Origin: Branchiostoma floridae
Taxonomy: Eukaryota > Chordata > Leptocardii > Amphioxiformes > Branchiostomatidae
Direction of reading: 5' to 3'
Length of the DNA stretch: 64,000 nucleotides
Assembly (NCBI RefSeq): GCF_000003815.2
Contig: NC_049997.1
Coordinates: forward strand, 13,855,533 to 13,919,532
A program made the translations under genes and the position numbers. Below the pieces are notes generated by a model. It saw only the letters and a program-made list of their open reading frames with translations, was not told where the DNA came from and searched no databases. Shown piece by piece: positions 49,545 to 61,131 of this stretch. How positions within the stretch are numbered: the stretch's first letter is position 1; each line of letters begins with the position of its first letter.

Positions 49545-50095
49545 CAATTTTAGACCAAAACTGTATATTTTGGCCCCTGTACCTTGGTATTACAACCAAA
49601 TGAGCTGAAATTTGACAGAGATGTGCCTTGGTAATGCCCCCATATAAATTCGATAACACTTTCGGTGTACAGTACAACAAAATGCTTATTTTTGCGATTT
49701 TTTGACCAATTTTTGACCAAAAAAGGACACTTTTGGCCCCTGTACCCTGGTATTACAACCAAATGAGCTGAAATTTGACAGAGATGTGCCTTGATAATGC
49801 CCCCATATAAATTCGATAACACTTTTGGTGTACAGTACAACAAAATGCTTATTTTTGCGATTTTTTGACCAATTTTTGACCAAAAAATGACACTTTTGGC
49901 CCCTGTACCCTGGTATTACAACCAAATGAGCTGAAATTTGACAGAGATGTGCCTTGGTAATGCCCCCATATAAATTCGATAACACTTTTGGTGTACAGTG
50001 CAACAAAATGCTTATTTTTGCGATTTTTGGCCAACTTTTGACCAAAAAAGGACACTTTTGGCTCCTGTACCCTGGTATTACAATTAAATGACCTG
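49545..50095. repeat. 163-base tandem repeat, just over three units
   Basis: GGCCCCTGTACC starts recur at 49572, 49735, 49899 and (changed) 50060, with GGTATTACAACCAAATGAGC in each. The 205-aa minus-strand frame across it is a translation of this repeat. Confidence 0.9.
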
Positions 50096-51430
50096 AAATT
50101 TGGTATAGATAGGTATTAGATACTTGGTAACAAGATTCAAGTAAAATTTTTGACATAAACAACTTTAAAATGATTAATTTTGGCACTTTTCTGAGGGGAA
50201 ATTTGTTTTCTTTTGGCCTCCTGACGTGACCTTCCGTGACCCCGCACAGAGCCACACCTGTGCGCGTCAGCCGGAGAGTTAATTGAATCAAAGACCTAGC
50301 CAATCAGCGAAGGGGAGGCCAAAGGCTAATTAGTATTCATAAGCGGGGCCTCATGATCCCATATATAGCAGTGTTCCCGCCAGGGGGAGCGAAGCCCGCC
50401 TAAGGCTCTCGCATTTTAGACTATTCAGAAGGCTTTATATTGTATCAGTTCTTAGGGGCATATCTATGATAATCGCAGCAGTCACTTAACTTCTCTTCAG
50501 GAGTTTAGCGTAACACTATTTCAGGTCAAACCGTCAAAGGCAACTAAAACAAACTTTAACGTTACTGAGTTCAACAGTACTTATAACTTGTTATCCGAAG
50601 TTGAAACGCTAGCGATGGTATTTTCACTGCGCTGTTAGCTCCGTGCGACTGTTGTTGACGGTCTTATAACGGTATATTTTGCACCTCTGTACCCTGGTAT
50701 GAGTAACATTTGGTATAGATAGGCATAAGATAGTTGGTAAAATGATCCAAGTAAAATTTTTGGCATAAAGTACTGTAAAAGGCTTAATTACAGCACTTTT
50801 TTTAGGGGAAATTTGTTTTCTTTCGTTCTCCATGCCATGACCTTTCGGACGTTCACCCCACAGAGCCGACATCTGCACCTGCGTCTAGCCGGCAGGAAGA
50901 GTTACAGTAATTCAATTAATGGTTCAGCCAATCAGCGAAGAGGAAAGCGAGGGCTAATTAATATTCATAAGCGGGACCACACAATACGTTAACTTGAAGA
51001 CTCAGGCCGTACAGACTTCTCGCCAGGATTTTTTCAAAGCGTCGGACAGGGGTCCGGGGGCCGCCGAATGTCCCTGGCGGGGTCCAGGGGCAGGGCCACT
51101 GTGGGGGGGACCCAGGTGGGCGAAGCCCCCCCCGGAAGCTCTTGCATTTTAGACTATTGAGAAGGCTTCTTTTATCAGTTTTTTTAGGGCCATATCTACG
51201 ATAATCGTAGCAGTCACTTACTTCTCTTCAGCAGTTTGACTTTAAAATATTTCGGGTCAAAGCTTCAAAGACAACTAAAACCTCATAAACAACAAACTTT
51301 ACTTAGCTCAAAAGTATACAAAAATATTGTACGGGTTGCCATCCTTAGTTGAAGCGCTTATTTATAGCGCTAGTATCTTCGCTGCGCCGTTAGCCGCCGT
51401 GCGACTTTTGTTGACGGTCTGATATCCCTA
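50060..51430. repeat. Direct duplication of a segment of about 650-700 bases
   Basis: The halves 50060-50670 and 50672-51430 share, in order: TTGGTATAGATAGG, GGGGAAATTTGTTTTCTTT, CAGCCAATCAGCGAAG-like text, TTCATAAGCGGG, GCATTTTAGACTATT, GCAGTCACTTA and TGTTGACGGTCT. The second half has an extra GC-rich insert (51020-51130). Both halves have an inverted CCAAT (AGCCAATCAGCG), and the first has a TATATA at 50361. Confidence 0.8.
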
Positions 51431-52437
51431 CGTCGCCGCCTCGCTGATATTCCCACGGACATGTTTCAAGAAAAATACCCAGCAAAAAACGCTGTTCTGC
51501 GTCTAATTCTATTCTATAAAACATGTGGGACTCAGTGTTACAGTCTAAATATTTTGTAGAAGCACCGCTGTAGGAAAGAAGGTCCAAGCAATGTAAAACA
51601 TCACGTAGCATGAAGTTCGCTGTCAACTGGCACACAGCACATGACTGTTTGAAACTCTAAGTCTAATCAACAGCCGTGTTTGATTGATAGCCGGAGGTCC
51701 TTTGATGAAGTCGGCGAAAGGTGCGTTAGTTAGAAAATCTGCGTTTAGTTTTCATACGTAATTATAAGTTAAACAGTGGCGAGAATGATTATTTTCTCAT
51801 CAATATTTCTCTTCAGAATTATTTGAACTTAATTGTACATCTAAACAATTGGCTTACCTGTGCAATGTTTATATGATTAATGATCAGTGTACTGAAATCA
51901 TGTGTAACGTATGGCTCCTAGTCAATAGATCAGCATTTTCTCTATAGTGACCACCTGTCTGTAGTGGCCACATTTCTATCACTGGACTGGAACTTGCGAA
52001 AACTGCTGTATTTTCTCCAGAGCAAATGTATGTGTTCCTAGTGCTGTTGTTGTTTGACATAAACTTTGAACATTTAAATTGCAAGTAACTTTAAACTGCC
52101 AGAGTTTCAGCCCAATAAAACACTCTCAGCGCCAGGGTATGAACAGACTGACCAGACAGACGAAAATAAATCCTCGAACAAGGTTCAATCGTATCTTCCG
52201 GGTCTGGCAGGAAGTTGTTAAACTAAAATAAGAATAGGCTCGATGGCTGATTGCATACAAAGTAAAACAGTTTAACAGTTTTACAGCTTGAAGAAAACAA
52301 ACGCTCCTACAGTACCTGCACCTGCTTGATAATTATTAAATCGTATGCCGTACTTGAATAAAAAAAGTTCACTGCAATAATAAATGTACCCACATTACAA
52401 GGAGCTTATACTTTTTTAAACTTACACCTAGTTATCG

Positions 52438-52488
52438 TACTGAAAATTGTTAATGACATTACATGAAGTCATTCAACAATTTTCAGTC
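52438..52488. repeat. Short perfect hairpin upstream of LRR receptor 2
   Basis: ACTGAAAATTGTT and its inverse AACAATTTTCAGT enclose an inner AATGAC/GTCATT stem, about 350 bases before the ATG of LRR receptor 2. A transposon relic or a regulatory hairpin; undecided. Confidence 0.6.
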
Positions 52489-52624
52489 ATGATGAAAATT
52501 TTCTGAATGGAAGGTGTGATTATTGTCATTTTCTGAAAAATAGAAGCAAGCTCTGTTTTTACCTGGAATCAATTCACAATACCAGTCCACTTTGGGGGAT
52601 AATGTACTGTTAAGAGGATGTTCC

Positions 52625-52722
52625 ATTTTTGCGCAGGGGTGATTTGGAACAGTCCAGTGTTGCGTGGGAAGGGGTATGGCTGAAATATGCTGTATTTGCT
52701 CTTAAGCAAATGTCGGCCTTTC
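52625..52722 (-). repeat. Dispersed repeat, match at 29258-29330
   Basis: On the minus strand AGAGCAAATACAGCATATTT and CATTTGCT phrases match 29258-29330, with the same flanks (AAAGGCC...CATTTGCT). Confidence 0.6.
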
Positions 52723-52839
52723 TAGTTTTACATAGGTGTTTATATAAAGTGTATACATGCAATGATACAGAGCTAAATTACCTTGTTTGTATAAAGTCAA
52801 CCATTGTTGTTTTGTTTATGGCAAAGTTTGCACCCCAAG

Positions 52840-54399
52840 ATGCGACGCTCGCACAGATCTAGCCGACTTGGGCTCCCAAGCAGGATTGTAGTTTTGGCTT
52901 TAGTCCTTGTCTCTCTGAATACTATCCACGACTGTCAGGCTAAAAAGATTCCAGAACTGATCAGCTTAGGGTGTGAGGTCTCTGATCTGTACAGTGCTAA
53001 TCTACTTGGGATACGCTGTGACAACATCGGACTATCCACCATTACCAAACTACCCCAGTCACTCTTTGAACTTTGGCTTCCCAACAACGACATTACCACA
53101 TTTCCATGCATGCCATTGTCGTATTTAAACAAACTAGTCCTACGAAACAACAGCATCGCGTGTTTCCCTTGGAAGTGCATGAAAAACATGCCAAAGTTGA
53201 ATTTCTTAGATCTTTCGCAAAACCAGCTTTCCTTCATTAATCTTTTTCCTGCGAAAGGTTTCTTAACCTTTCTAGGGAAGGTGGACGTTTCTTATAACAG
53301 CATTAAGACATTGTCTTTGTGTGATATAGGTATCGACGCCACAGAAGGCTCGACTATACCATATGAAGTGAACATAGGGGGTAACCCTTTCCACTGTGAT
53401 TGTGACATCGCTTGGCTCATTGACGTGGCAAAAATAGCCAAAAAGTGCTGGGGGTCGATATCGACTTATTGTCTGGACTTTTTGGAGGGGGACATGTTTA
53501 CAACCCAGATGTACAACGATCAGTCCTCGTTCCGTTGCGAAACTCCTTCTAGCCTAAAGGGTACAGAGCTCAATAGGTTGGACATTTCAAGCTGTATTTT
53601 ATCGAAAACGATGGAACGAAATGAGACCTCGCGCCATATTCAAACTCCCTGCCTAATAGACAAGTCTTGCGCTACAGAAAGCCTTGATCTTGCTACGTCG
53701 TCTTTGGCAACAACCATTAGTTCTAACCGAACACAGGCAAGGGAGACATACAATACGTCTCAAAAGATGGAAGAATCATCTAACGTTACTGATTCTACCT
53801 TTATGCCTACTTTGGTTGATACAGATATTTTCAGCCAGCTGAAAACAACGCCAGTAATGCTAACGCTTAAACCAGAAATGTTGAACACCACCTCTGTGTC
53901 AGATATGACAGAACCAGTGAGCATGTCGTCTGAAATAACCGAAGTCGAGATATCAGGGTGGTTCATGACTACTGTTGTTGTTGTTTTGGTTGTTGTTGTT
54001 TGTGGTGTGATGTTAGCTGTGTATCGGGCGATGCTCACAAAAGGACAAAGTAACGTAAACAACATGGCGAATGGTGTAGTTTTCAACAGCATTCCTACAG
54101 GTAATACCAGTCAGAATGACCAGGCTGATGATCAGGAAAATATATATGAAACTATACCAGATGGAGCCGTCCCGTATGCAAAGTCGTATACATTTGATGT
54201 AGCCCAGTATCATATTGGGGACATCCCTGATAACATTCAGAACACTGATACGATTGGTGATCAGAATGGCACGAGCAGCGGTGTGAAATCAGACCCGACT
54301 GCTCCCATGTATGAAACCATACCTGACAAGACTGAACCTTACTCACAGTCGTATGTTTTCGAGGTACCCCAGTATTACTTGGGGGATGGACTAATGTGA
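52840..54399 (+). CDS. LRR transmembrane receptor 2, intronless, two YETIP tail modules (519 aa)
   Basis: The start chosen is the ATG at 52840 (MRRSHRSSRLGLPSR), giving a basic n-region and hydrophobic core IVVLALVLVSLNTI that ends at DCQA, in line with the paralogues. The frame is open 12 codons further upstream but only from a TTG. The ectodomain parallels the first LRR gene: N-cap, about four LRRs (LNKLVLRNNSIACF, LNFLDLSQNQLSFI), LRRCT with CDC at about 186-188, then a Thr/Ser-rich stalk with N-glycosylation sequons. The membrane helix is about 373-396. The tail has two modules: YETIP at Tyr436 with YTFDVAQYHIGDIP, and YETIP at Tyr491 with YVFEVPQYYLGD at the very end, 55 residues apart. 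No intron is visible. It lies about 10 kb after receptor 1 and about 7 kb before receptor 3. Confidence 0.9.
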   Translation: MRRSHRSSRLGLPSRIVVLALVLVSLNTIHDCQAKKIPELISLGCEVSDLYSANLLGIRCDNIGLSTITKLPQSLFELWLPNNDITTFPCMPLSYLNKLVLRNNSIACFPWKCMKNMPKLNFLDLSQNQLSFINLFPAKGFLTFLGKVDVSYNSIKTLSLCDIGIDATEGSTIPYEVNIGGNPFHCDCDIAWLIDVAKIAKKCWGSISTYCLDFLEGDMFTTQMYNDQSSFRCETPSSLKGTELNRLDISSCILSKTMERNETSRHIQTPCLIDKSCATESLDLATSSLATTISSNRTQARETYNTSQKMEESSNVTDSTFMPTLVDTDIFSQLKTTPVMLTLKPEMLNTTSVSDMTEPVSMSSEITEVEISGWFMTTVVVVLVVVVCGVMLAVYRAMLTKGQSNVNNMANGVVFNSIPTGNTSQNDQADDQENIYETIPDGAVPYAKSYTFDVAQYHIGDIPDNIQNTDTIGDQNGTSSGVKSDPTAPMYETIPDKTEPYSQSYVFEVPQYYLGDGLM

Positions 54400-54459
54400 C
54401 GAGAGAGGAGACATTTTCGTGAAAATGCAAAAGTAAAAGTTTTCTTGTGGCCTTTTGTC

Positions 54460-54760
54460 AAGCTACTCACACACAATACCGTTAGGCTAACCCTATAGTA
54501 TTGTGTGCGAGTATAAATGTTAAATAAGAGGTACCCTATATCTGCTTGTTTTGGCCAGGTCATTAACATAATTATACTACTGAGTATACCACCAGGATCG
54601 CCCTATTGTATTTTTTTATCAATTTGTTTATTTGTTCAGCTGTTAACAAACAGCCAGGCCTGTCCAACTAGCCGTGTGCGAGTAACAAAAAGGGTCACCT
54701 TACATCTACTTGTTTTTTAATCAGGTCATTAGACTAATTATACTATGCCATTAGGCTCGT
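54460..54760. repeat. Duplicated 3' flank of LRR receptor 2
   Basis: Blocks GTGTGCGAGTA, ATCT(G/A)CTTGTTTT, CAGGTCATTA and ATAATTATACTA-like text occur twice about 195 bases apart. Confidence 0.65.
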
Positions 54761-54986
54761 CCTATTTTAAGCTCTGATTGGTTAATGTCGGGAAAATAAA
54801 TAATAAAAAGAAAACACCTGCAAGAGCAATATGTTTTTCCTATAGGAGGAAACATGAATGGACGAATAGCACTACAGACACTTAACTTTATTTTATAGAC
54901 AACATGGCCGTATGCATACAACTTACAAGGTCTCACAGGTGTAAACAATGTCATAAATAGGGCAGGGGATGTTCTTAAGGGTGAGA

Positions 54987-55455
54987 GAGGGGTGAGTGAG
55001 TGTGTGAGTGAGTGAGTGAGTGAGTGAGTGAGACGAGTGTACACGTGAGACGAGTGAGTGAGTGAGTGAGTGGGACGAGTGAGTAAGTGAGTGAGTGAGT
55101 GCGTGCGTGAGACGAGTGAGTGAGTGAGTGAGTGAGTGAGTGAGTGAGTGAGACGAGTGGGTGAGTGGGTGGGTGAGTGAGTGAGTGAGTGAGAGTGAGT
55201 GAGTGAGTGAGTGAGTAAGTGGATGAGTGAGTGAGTGAGTGAGTGAGTGAGTTAGTGGGTGAGTGGATGAGTGAGTGGATGAGTGAGTGCGTGAGTGTGT
55301 GTGTGAGTGAGTGAGTGAGTGTGTGAGTGAATGAGTGAGAGGGGTGAGTGAGTGCGTGCGTGAGTGAGTGAGTGAGTGAGTGAGTGAGTGAGTGAGTGAG
55401 TGAGTGAGTGAGTGAGTGAGAGAGAGAGAGTGGGCCAGTGAGTGAGAGAGAGAGT
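54987..55455. repeat. (GTGA)n minisatellite, about 470 bases
   Basis: Almost pure GAGT tetranucleotides with spaced GACGAGT and GTGCGTG variants forming a higher-order period. The minus-strand Ser-Leu-Thr-His frame is an artefact. Confidence 0.95.
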
Positions 55456-56395
55456 TTAGTATATGACTTTATAGTTGTATCCAATGTAATGTATCGATGT
55501 TATTGTGCGTATTCTAGACTGTGAATCATTGTACAAACAAGTTTACGTTAGTATGCATCAATGTATGGTGAGAATCAAGTAACGATAAACGAAAACACAA
55601 TTGCTGAGTCGAGCAATTTATATTGATTTTGATACCGATATTGAAAATGTACAAATTGTATGCTGACACTGTTAGGAGAGTTTCCCAAATGGGGCACGCG
55701 TGTTTGGTCTTATCTATTCAGAAAATGTCGTATATAAGATATAGGAAAATACGCCTTTACATTGTGAGCATTAGGTGACCAGCATATGCTCATTACGAAT
55801 GCATATATGATGTGCACAATGTTGTAAAATTACAGCACTGACTACTACGACTAGCGTTTAATGACCCACCCGAGGTGTTTATAGAAACATAACACGCAAC
55901 CATCGATCTATGGCTATAGAATAAACCACCGAGTGAGCGAAGCAAAATAGTAATCAACCATCAATTTGGAAAGTAAATGTAGCTGCCGTATGTATTTAAA
56001 TTTGTACCATACCACTCCTTGTGAATTTCATGATTTATGTAAAAGATGTATAGAAATTGTGTGAATACATTTAGGAATGTCATTGGTGTATATCACATTG
56101 ATTTAAGTGGCGTAGTTTCAAGAATGTTCAGGAGTTATTGAAATGTTATTGTAAAGTAAGTAGTAGAGATGCTCTCATCGCTGTGCGTCGTTCTTAGAAG
56201 TTTAATGTGATGCACGCCTTTTGACATATTTGTAGAAATTTTGGATCAGAGTTGAACTGTAATTTCCGACCTAAAAACTGGACTTACCAAAAATGTTCGA
56301 CTATCCTACTACAGTCTATGTCAAGGAATGGCCAATCAACGGCTTCTGTGACTTCATGTTATGCAAATAGAACACGTACGATCATGGGTACTCCC

Positions 56396-56476
56396 GTGAA
56401 TGTGAAAAAATGCCGCGAATGTGAAAAAATGCCGTGAATGTGAAAAAATGCCGTGAATGTGAAAAATGTTGTGAAT
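56396..56476. repeat. 19-base tandem repeat
   Basis: Four units of GTGAATGTGAAAAAATGCC with no spacers. Confidence 0.9.
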
Positions 56477-56861
56477 GGGGAATAAAAATAAGACTTGCAC
56501 TTTTAAACACAGCATAAGTGTCTTCTGTCAGACTTATTGGGCAGGGATTCTAAGCAGAACTTTCAGACCATTCACTTCCGTTCTAGATCTTTTAACATGG
56601 CTGAAATTATGTAAGAAATACATTAATCCCCAGATACTGCTGGGTTACACAGTAGTCATCTAATAGACATGCTACACAGTTTCTCGTTGGTCCTGCTAGT
56701 AGCAGACTGCATCCGTAGAAACAAACGGCCCTATCAGAGCCCTCGGTACATCTCAAACTTGCCAAGATTACTACATGTATATAGTGGACCTATACAAGCG
56801 ACCCCCTTTGCAGAATGAACTTCTGGATAATGTGGCCACTTTTTGTTTGTCTGAACCTTTG

Positions 56862-56966
56862 TTTATTCATGCAAGCTCAAATCGGCCTGCAGGCCGCTTT
56901 TCATTGAGGTCATGAGGGAAGAGGCAAGGGTAGACGTAAAGTAACGTTATATAACAGAGATACAGT
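56862..56966 (-). repeat. Dispersed repeat, copy of 28815-28918
   Basis: Same blocks as at 28815 on the opposite strand, including GGCCTGCAGGCCG and the CATGAATAAAC end. Confidence 0.6.
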
Positions 56967-56999
56967 TTGCCTAACGAGTCTTACAAGTCTATATACACA

Positions 57000-59270
57000 A
57001 TTACAAATTGTTACATACATGGTACAAAATACATGCCTGGTAGTGCCTTAGATTATTTCCTTATTACTTCCCTAATAGTCTACTGTGACTATGTGCTTAA
57101 TGTCCCTCGAGTCAAAATAGATAGTATTGAAATTCTATATATATATAGATTCAAAATTTCAGCAGAGTTGCTTGTTTCGACGGGGGCATGGTTTGATAAG
57201 TTTTTAGGTACCTCGGCACGCGTATCTCTGTTTGACTTGGAAACAAAACAGGTCAGCAATTTTACTGATTGAAAATGAAGTCTGCAAACGAAACATTTGG
57301 AGCACACTTCTATCACGTGAACAGTAGGTGTGACGTCATGCCGGACCAATCAGAATCCTTTCTATTTCTATGGAAGGTGCCACAGGGAGCGGTAGACATC
57401 CGAAGGTTGTTTCAGGCTATTTTGGCAATTGAAAAGTAAAAGACATCGAAGTAACTCATAGGAAGACAACTACATTCCAAGTCACCGCGAGGGTTGCCAT
57501 TGTCATCATTTACAAATGTTTTCAATTGTTTTCAATTATATGTCTAGGAGATTTCATAATTTAGAAATATTTTGAACTTTCTAGATATTTTCCCCGGTGT
57601 GTAAAACCTTTGAAATATTCACGGTGTGGAACAGAATACTTCTAACAGTTGTTAAATAATATGGTGACAGCATTTTTCCATTATTTATTACCATTTTCTA
57701 CCATTTTTTGTAATATTGGGTCAGTGGGCTTGGAAGAAGCAATTCACACATCCTTGCAAAGTATGGTTGGGTGTCATGTCATATCCTACCACAAAGGACC
57801 CACCAGTGCCCATCAGTGAAATCTAAAAATATACCAAGCAGACAAAAGGGGCTTACTTTTATGGGGCAATAAATTAATTCTACCATTTGGCAAGGTTTAC
57901 CATTTTTTTTGTAAATATTTTTAAAAGTAAAAGAATCCTTCAGATGTTTGAAAATTATTGTAATTAAAGAGATTTTTGTGTGATATCTTTCAAAATGTTT
58001 CCAGAGTATTCAAAGGAATTCAAATACATTCAAATACATTCAAAATTGCTGGATTAATTGTGAAAAGATCGAGTCTGCAACTTGAAAATGATAAGGAAAT
58101 TCAACAATGTTTTCTTCGATAACAATATTTTATTTGTGGGTGCTTCCTTGAATGTATGTTGCCTTAATTCTTGCTTTTGTTAAAAATGAAACCATATTTT
58201 TAGTCATATTTGTAAGCAGACAATTTCGAGATTGGGTTTAATATAACTACGTAATAGATTTGATCGATTCTATAAAAGTTACCCAGACAATCAACGTCAA
58301 CAAATTCGTATCTCTGAAATTCGTTGAGTAATCTACGAGCCCCGCAGTGCCACACCGGTGCCCCAAGTGCAGTGAGATACCACCTTTAGTGGCACTGAGG
58401 ATATTTTGTGGGAGAGCAGGTTACTATGAATTGAAATATTGTCTTTATGCCCCAGTGGAGGGCCATGTAGTTTATTTCGTCTTCTTTCCTTGACATTTTC
58501 CTACTTGTATATCAAAACAAAATTACAACAGCCAGTTTTCATCAGATTGTCTGGCCCAGTTAGCCTGGACACGTGATGTACTATATATATTTCAACTATC
58601 AATTCTCTCTCAAACATCCTTAACCGAGCACGCATCCAAACGATTCGCCAAAAAAGGCTACGCAATTGAAAATTCAATACTTTGCACTTCATTTGTGTTG
58701 AATGGAAAGTTTAGACTTAATGTTAAATCGTGCATGTTACGGTTCGATTTCAAAGATATAACAGCCCCGCCATTCGTTCACCCATATTGTGTACGCCTCG
58801 CCTGTTCCTGAAACCAGGTTGATTGGTTACCTCCATTCATAACAGTCGAACATAATGACAGGCACTGATTGGTCTACGTTCTGCCAGATCATTCATGATG
58901 TCTGCAAAAAAGCAAGGTTGCTTGCGAAACAATAACCACGTGACCAGCTACATGTATCAATTGGGGTTGGGTGAATCAGTATTATTTTTCTTCACTCCAC
59001 AATCAAAGGGTGCCACACTCGGTATAGCATCAGATGTAGGTACTCCCATAAAACAAATTAAACCCTTCCTATGTCACACGACGTATAGGATGGTGCCCAT
59101 CTCCGTTTATATAGCCTTAGGCCACACAGCGGAGCAAGCGCGACAGTAGGGGCAAGGCAACTAGTACCAACTAGGGACTAAAGTAAGGTAAGCTAAGGAA
59201 TTTTTTTCTTTTGTCGGCCACAGAAAACAATACTTTAGCTAACAAAGGAAGGGTCAGAAAATGTACAAAT
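57000..59270. other. Intergenic AT-rich stretch between LRR receptors 2 and 3
   Basis: Only short frames. No LRR receptor fragment was recognised in 55.5-60.7 kb by eye. Confidence 0.4.
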
Positions 59271-59282
59271 TATATTACGTCG

Positions 59283-59535
59283 ATGAAGGTTAGACATCCA
59301 GGTAATAAGATATGCCAAAAAGTAGTTACTCAAGCAACTGGATATGATTTTGGTAATGGTCAGACATTTCAGACACCATATGATGTCTTTCTTTAGTGAC
59401 ACGCTAGGATATGATAAAACTCCCCAGTGCCACTGACGATAGACACCAGATGGTATTCGAAACGTCTAACCGTTTCCTAAAGCACATCCAGTTGCCTGAG
59501 TATTGCTTTTTGTGATATTGTATGAGGTTTTTTTG
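59283..59535. repeat. Inverted pair of the 1548 repeat
   Basis: The left arm (GACATCCAGG ... TATGATTTTGGTAATGGTC) is present again inverted at 59450-59535, about a 70-base spacer. Confidence 0.6.
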
Positions 59536-60024
59536 GCGCCATATTTTTTACTGTTCTGCTGATATGGTGGTAAGTCTGTGTACGTGTAAATGCCATACTT
59601 AACGTGCCGCACTGTTGTGGTACATGTGTCGTATAGTCGTGGTACACGTGAAATGCGCCCTAACCGCGCCCCAGACCTTTGAATATTGCAATGTCTTCGA
59701 AGATAATAGATACGAAGTGTGTGTTTTCTGTTGTAAGAGAGTGACTTTTTTACATGTTGAACTGCGGACTATATTACAACAAGACAGTGCAAGCACCATA
59801 TTACATACATGTGTGTAGGGGTGCCAGAATATTATATCGCGAAGTCCCCTAAGGTGAGGTAGACAATTAGGCTACTAGTATTTTGTATGTGGAATTTTCA
59901 GTAGGTCTTTCATGTACGACACAGTGGGTTGTTTACACTATAGAGTATTTAATGGCTGAATAGATGTTGTCAGGGTTGCATTGAAATATTTTAAGCTAGG
60001 GGCACAACTCGACGTACGTGCAAA

Positions 60025-60310
60025 TACGCGCTGTCTACATGCCAAAACGTGGGCAATCTTTTGGGATCCGTAAGTGGTAAGTCCCGCCTCTGTACGAACT
60101 CATAGGGAATCCAACGGATTTTGAAGCTCGCAGACACGCCGTAGAACGTAGAACGTTACTTTACGTGCAGGCAAAACTTTGTGTGCCGTGCGTTGACTTA
60201 CTCTCTGCTCTTGCCAGTTGTTTCCCACGTTTTCAGAAATACGTGGCGGACGTGGCCTCCCAAAACAACGTACGGACAAACCGCATGTATGGCAGGTTGT
60301 GCCCTTAGTT
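60025..60310 (+). repeat. Dispersed repeat, copy of 14390-14640
   Basis: Same ordered blocks as at 14390, with a small extra duplication (GTAGAACGTAGAACGTTAC) near 60140. Confidence 0.7.
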
Positions 60311-60697
60311 TTAGTAGGTCTTGTACGCACGACTGTGAGTGATAGACACTCGAGAATGCAATTGCTGAATAGACATTGGCACGCTGGCACAGAATTTTTT
60401 GTAGGTTTGTATTTTTTATCCCTAATGGAGATTCAAATAAAACAAACAAATAGGAATTGATTACAAGCCCTTAATCTTTGAAATATTTCCCAAAACTCAT
60501 TTCACTTCGAATTCCCAGTTTGAACAATAAACTGACTTCTTGTTTTTCTAGTACAATTTCAATATCTTCTCCGTACTAACTGATCGCTTCTATTGCATTG
60601 GATATATTCAGCGCACCATGTTCTTATCCACACACCTTGTGCTTTTGGATGTGCTAATAGAATGTTGTCATTTGTTACATTGTCAATAATATCAATC

Positions 60698-60830
60698 TTG
60701 TTGTTTCATTTGAAATATCCGTTAACCATTTGAGTTAATTGTGTGTACTCTAGGAGAAGTGTAAATGTATGTGTTGGTCCACAATATCAGCTACGCTGCC
60801 GGGGTTTGCCATGCATTTCATTGTTTGCAA
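60698..60830 (+). repeat. Relic of an LRR-gene 3' flank, upstream of LRR receptor 3
   Basis: Matches the 3' flank of LRR receptor 1 (43397-43525) in the same orientation: GTTAACCATTTGAGTT, AGGAGAAGTGTAAATGTA and GGGGTTTGCCATG. Confidence 0.7.
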
Positions 60831-61131
60831 TCTCAATAAGTCAAATCAAATGGAATTCAATTGAATTGAATATTTTCTTGGTTTCTAGGAAATCAGCTTG
60901 ACAGGCTTGAAGAAGGGTGTCTGACCCTAACTAAAGAATAGCTGTGCGAGCCGGCTTGCAAGTCGCCAAGGTCGCCATCCAGTCAAGAGTAGCATTGAAT
61001 GAACTTGAAAACAACATCTTCTGTTCACTGTACAGTCTAGAATCTAATGAGTAGTACCTCGCCTTGCTTATAGTCCGTCAACCCTAGGCCTCAAATATTC
61101 TAGCGGTTGTACATTTCCCACCCAAACAATC

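Noticed and set aside
49686..50303. 205-codon minus-strand frame
   Set aside because: Its middle is a translated copy of the 163-base tandem repeat, the rest is the adjoining duplicated segment, and there is no domain or splice context.
54975..55484. 169-codon minus-strand frame rich in Ser, Leu, Thr and His
   Set aside because: Pure translation of the GTGA minisatellite.
56396..56476. CRISPR-like array
   Set aside because: Direct tandem units without spacers, in an animal genome.
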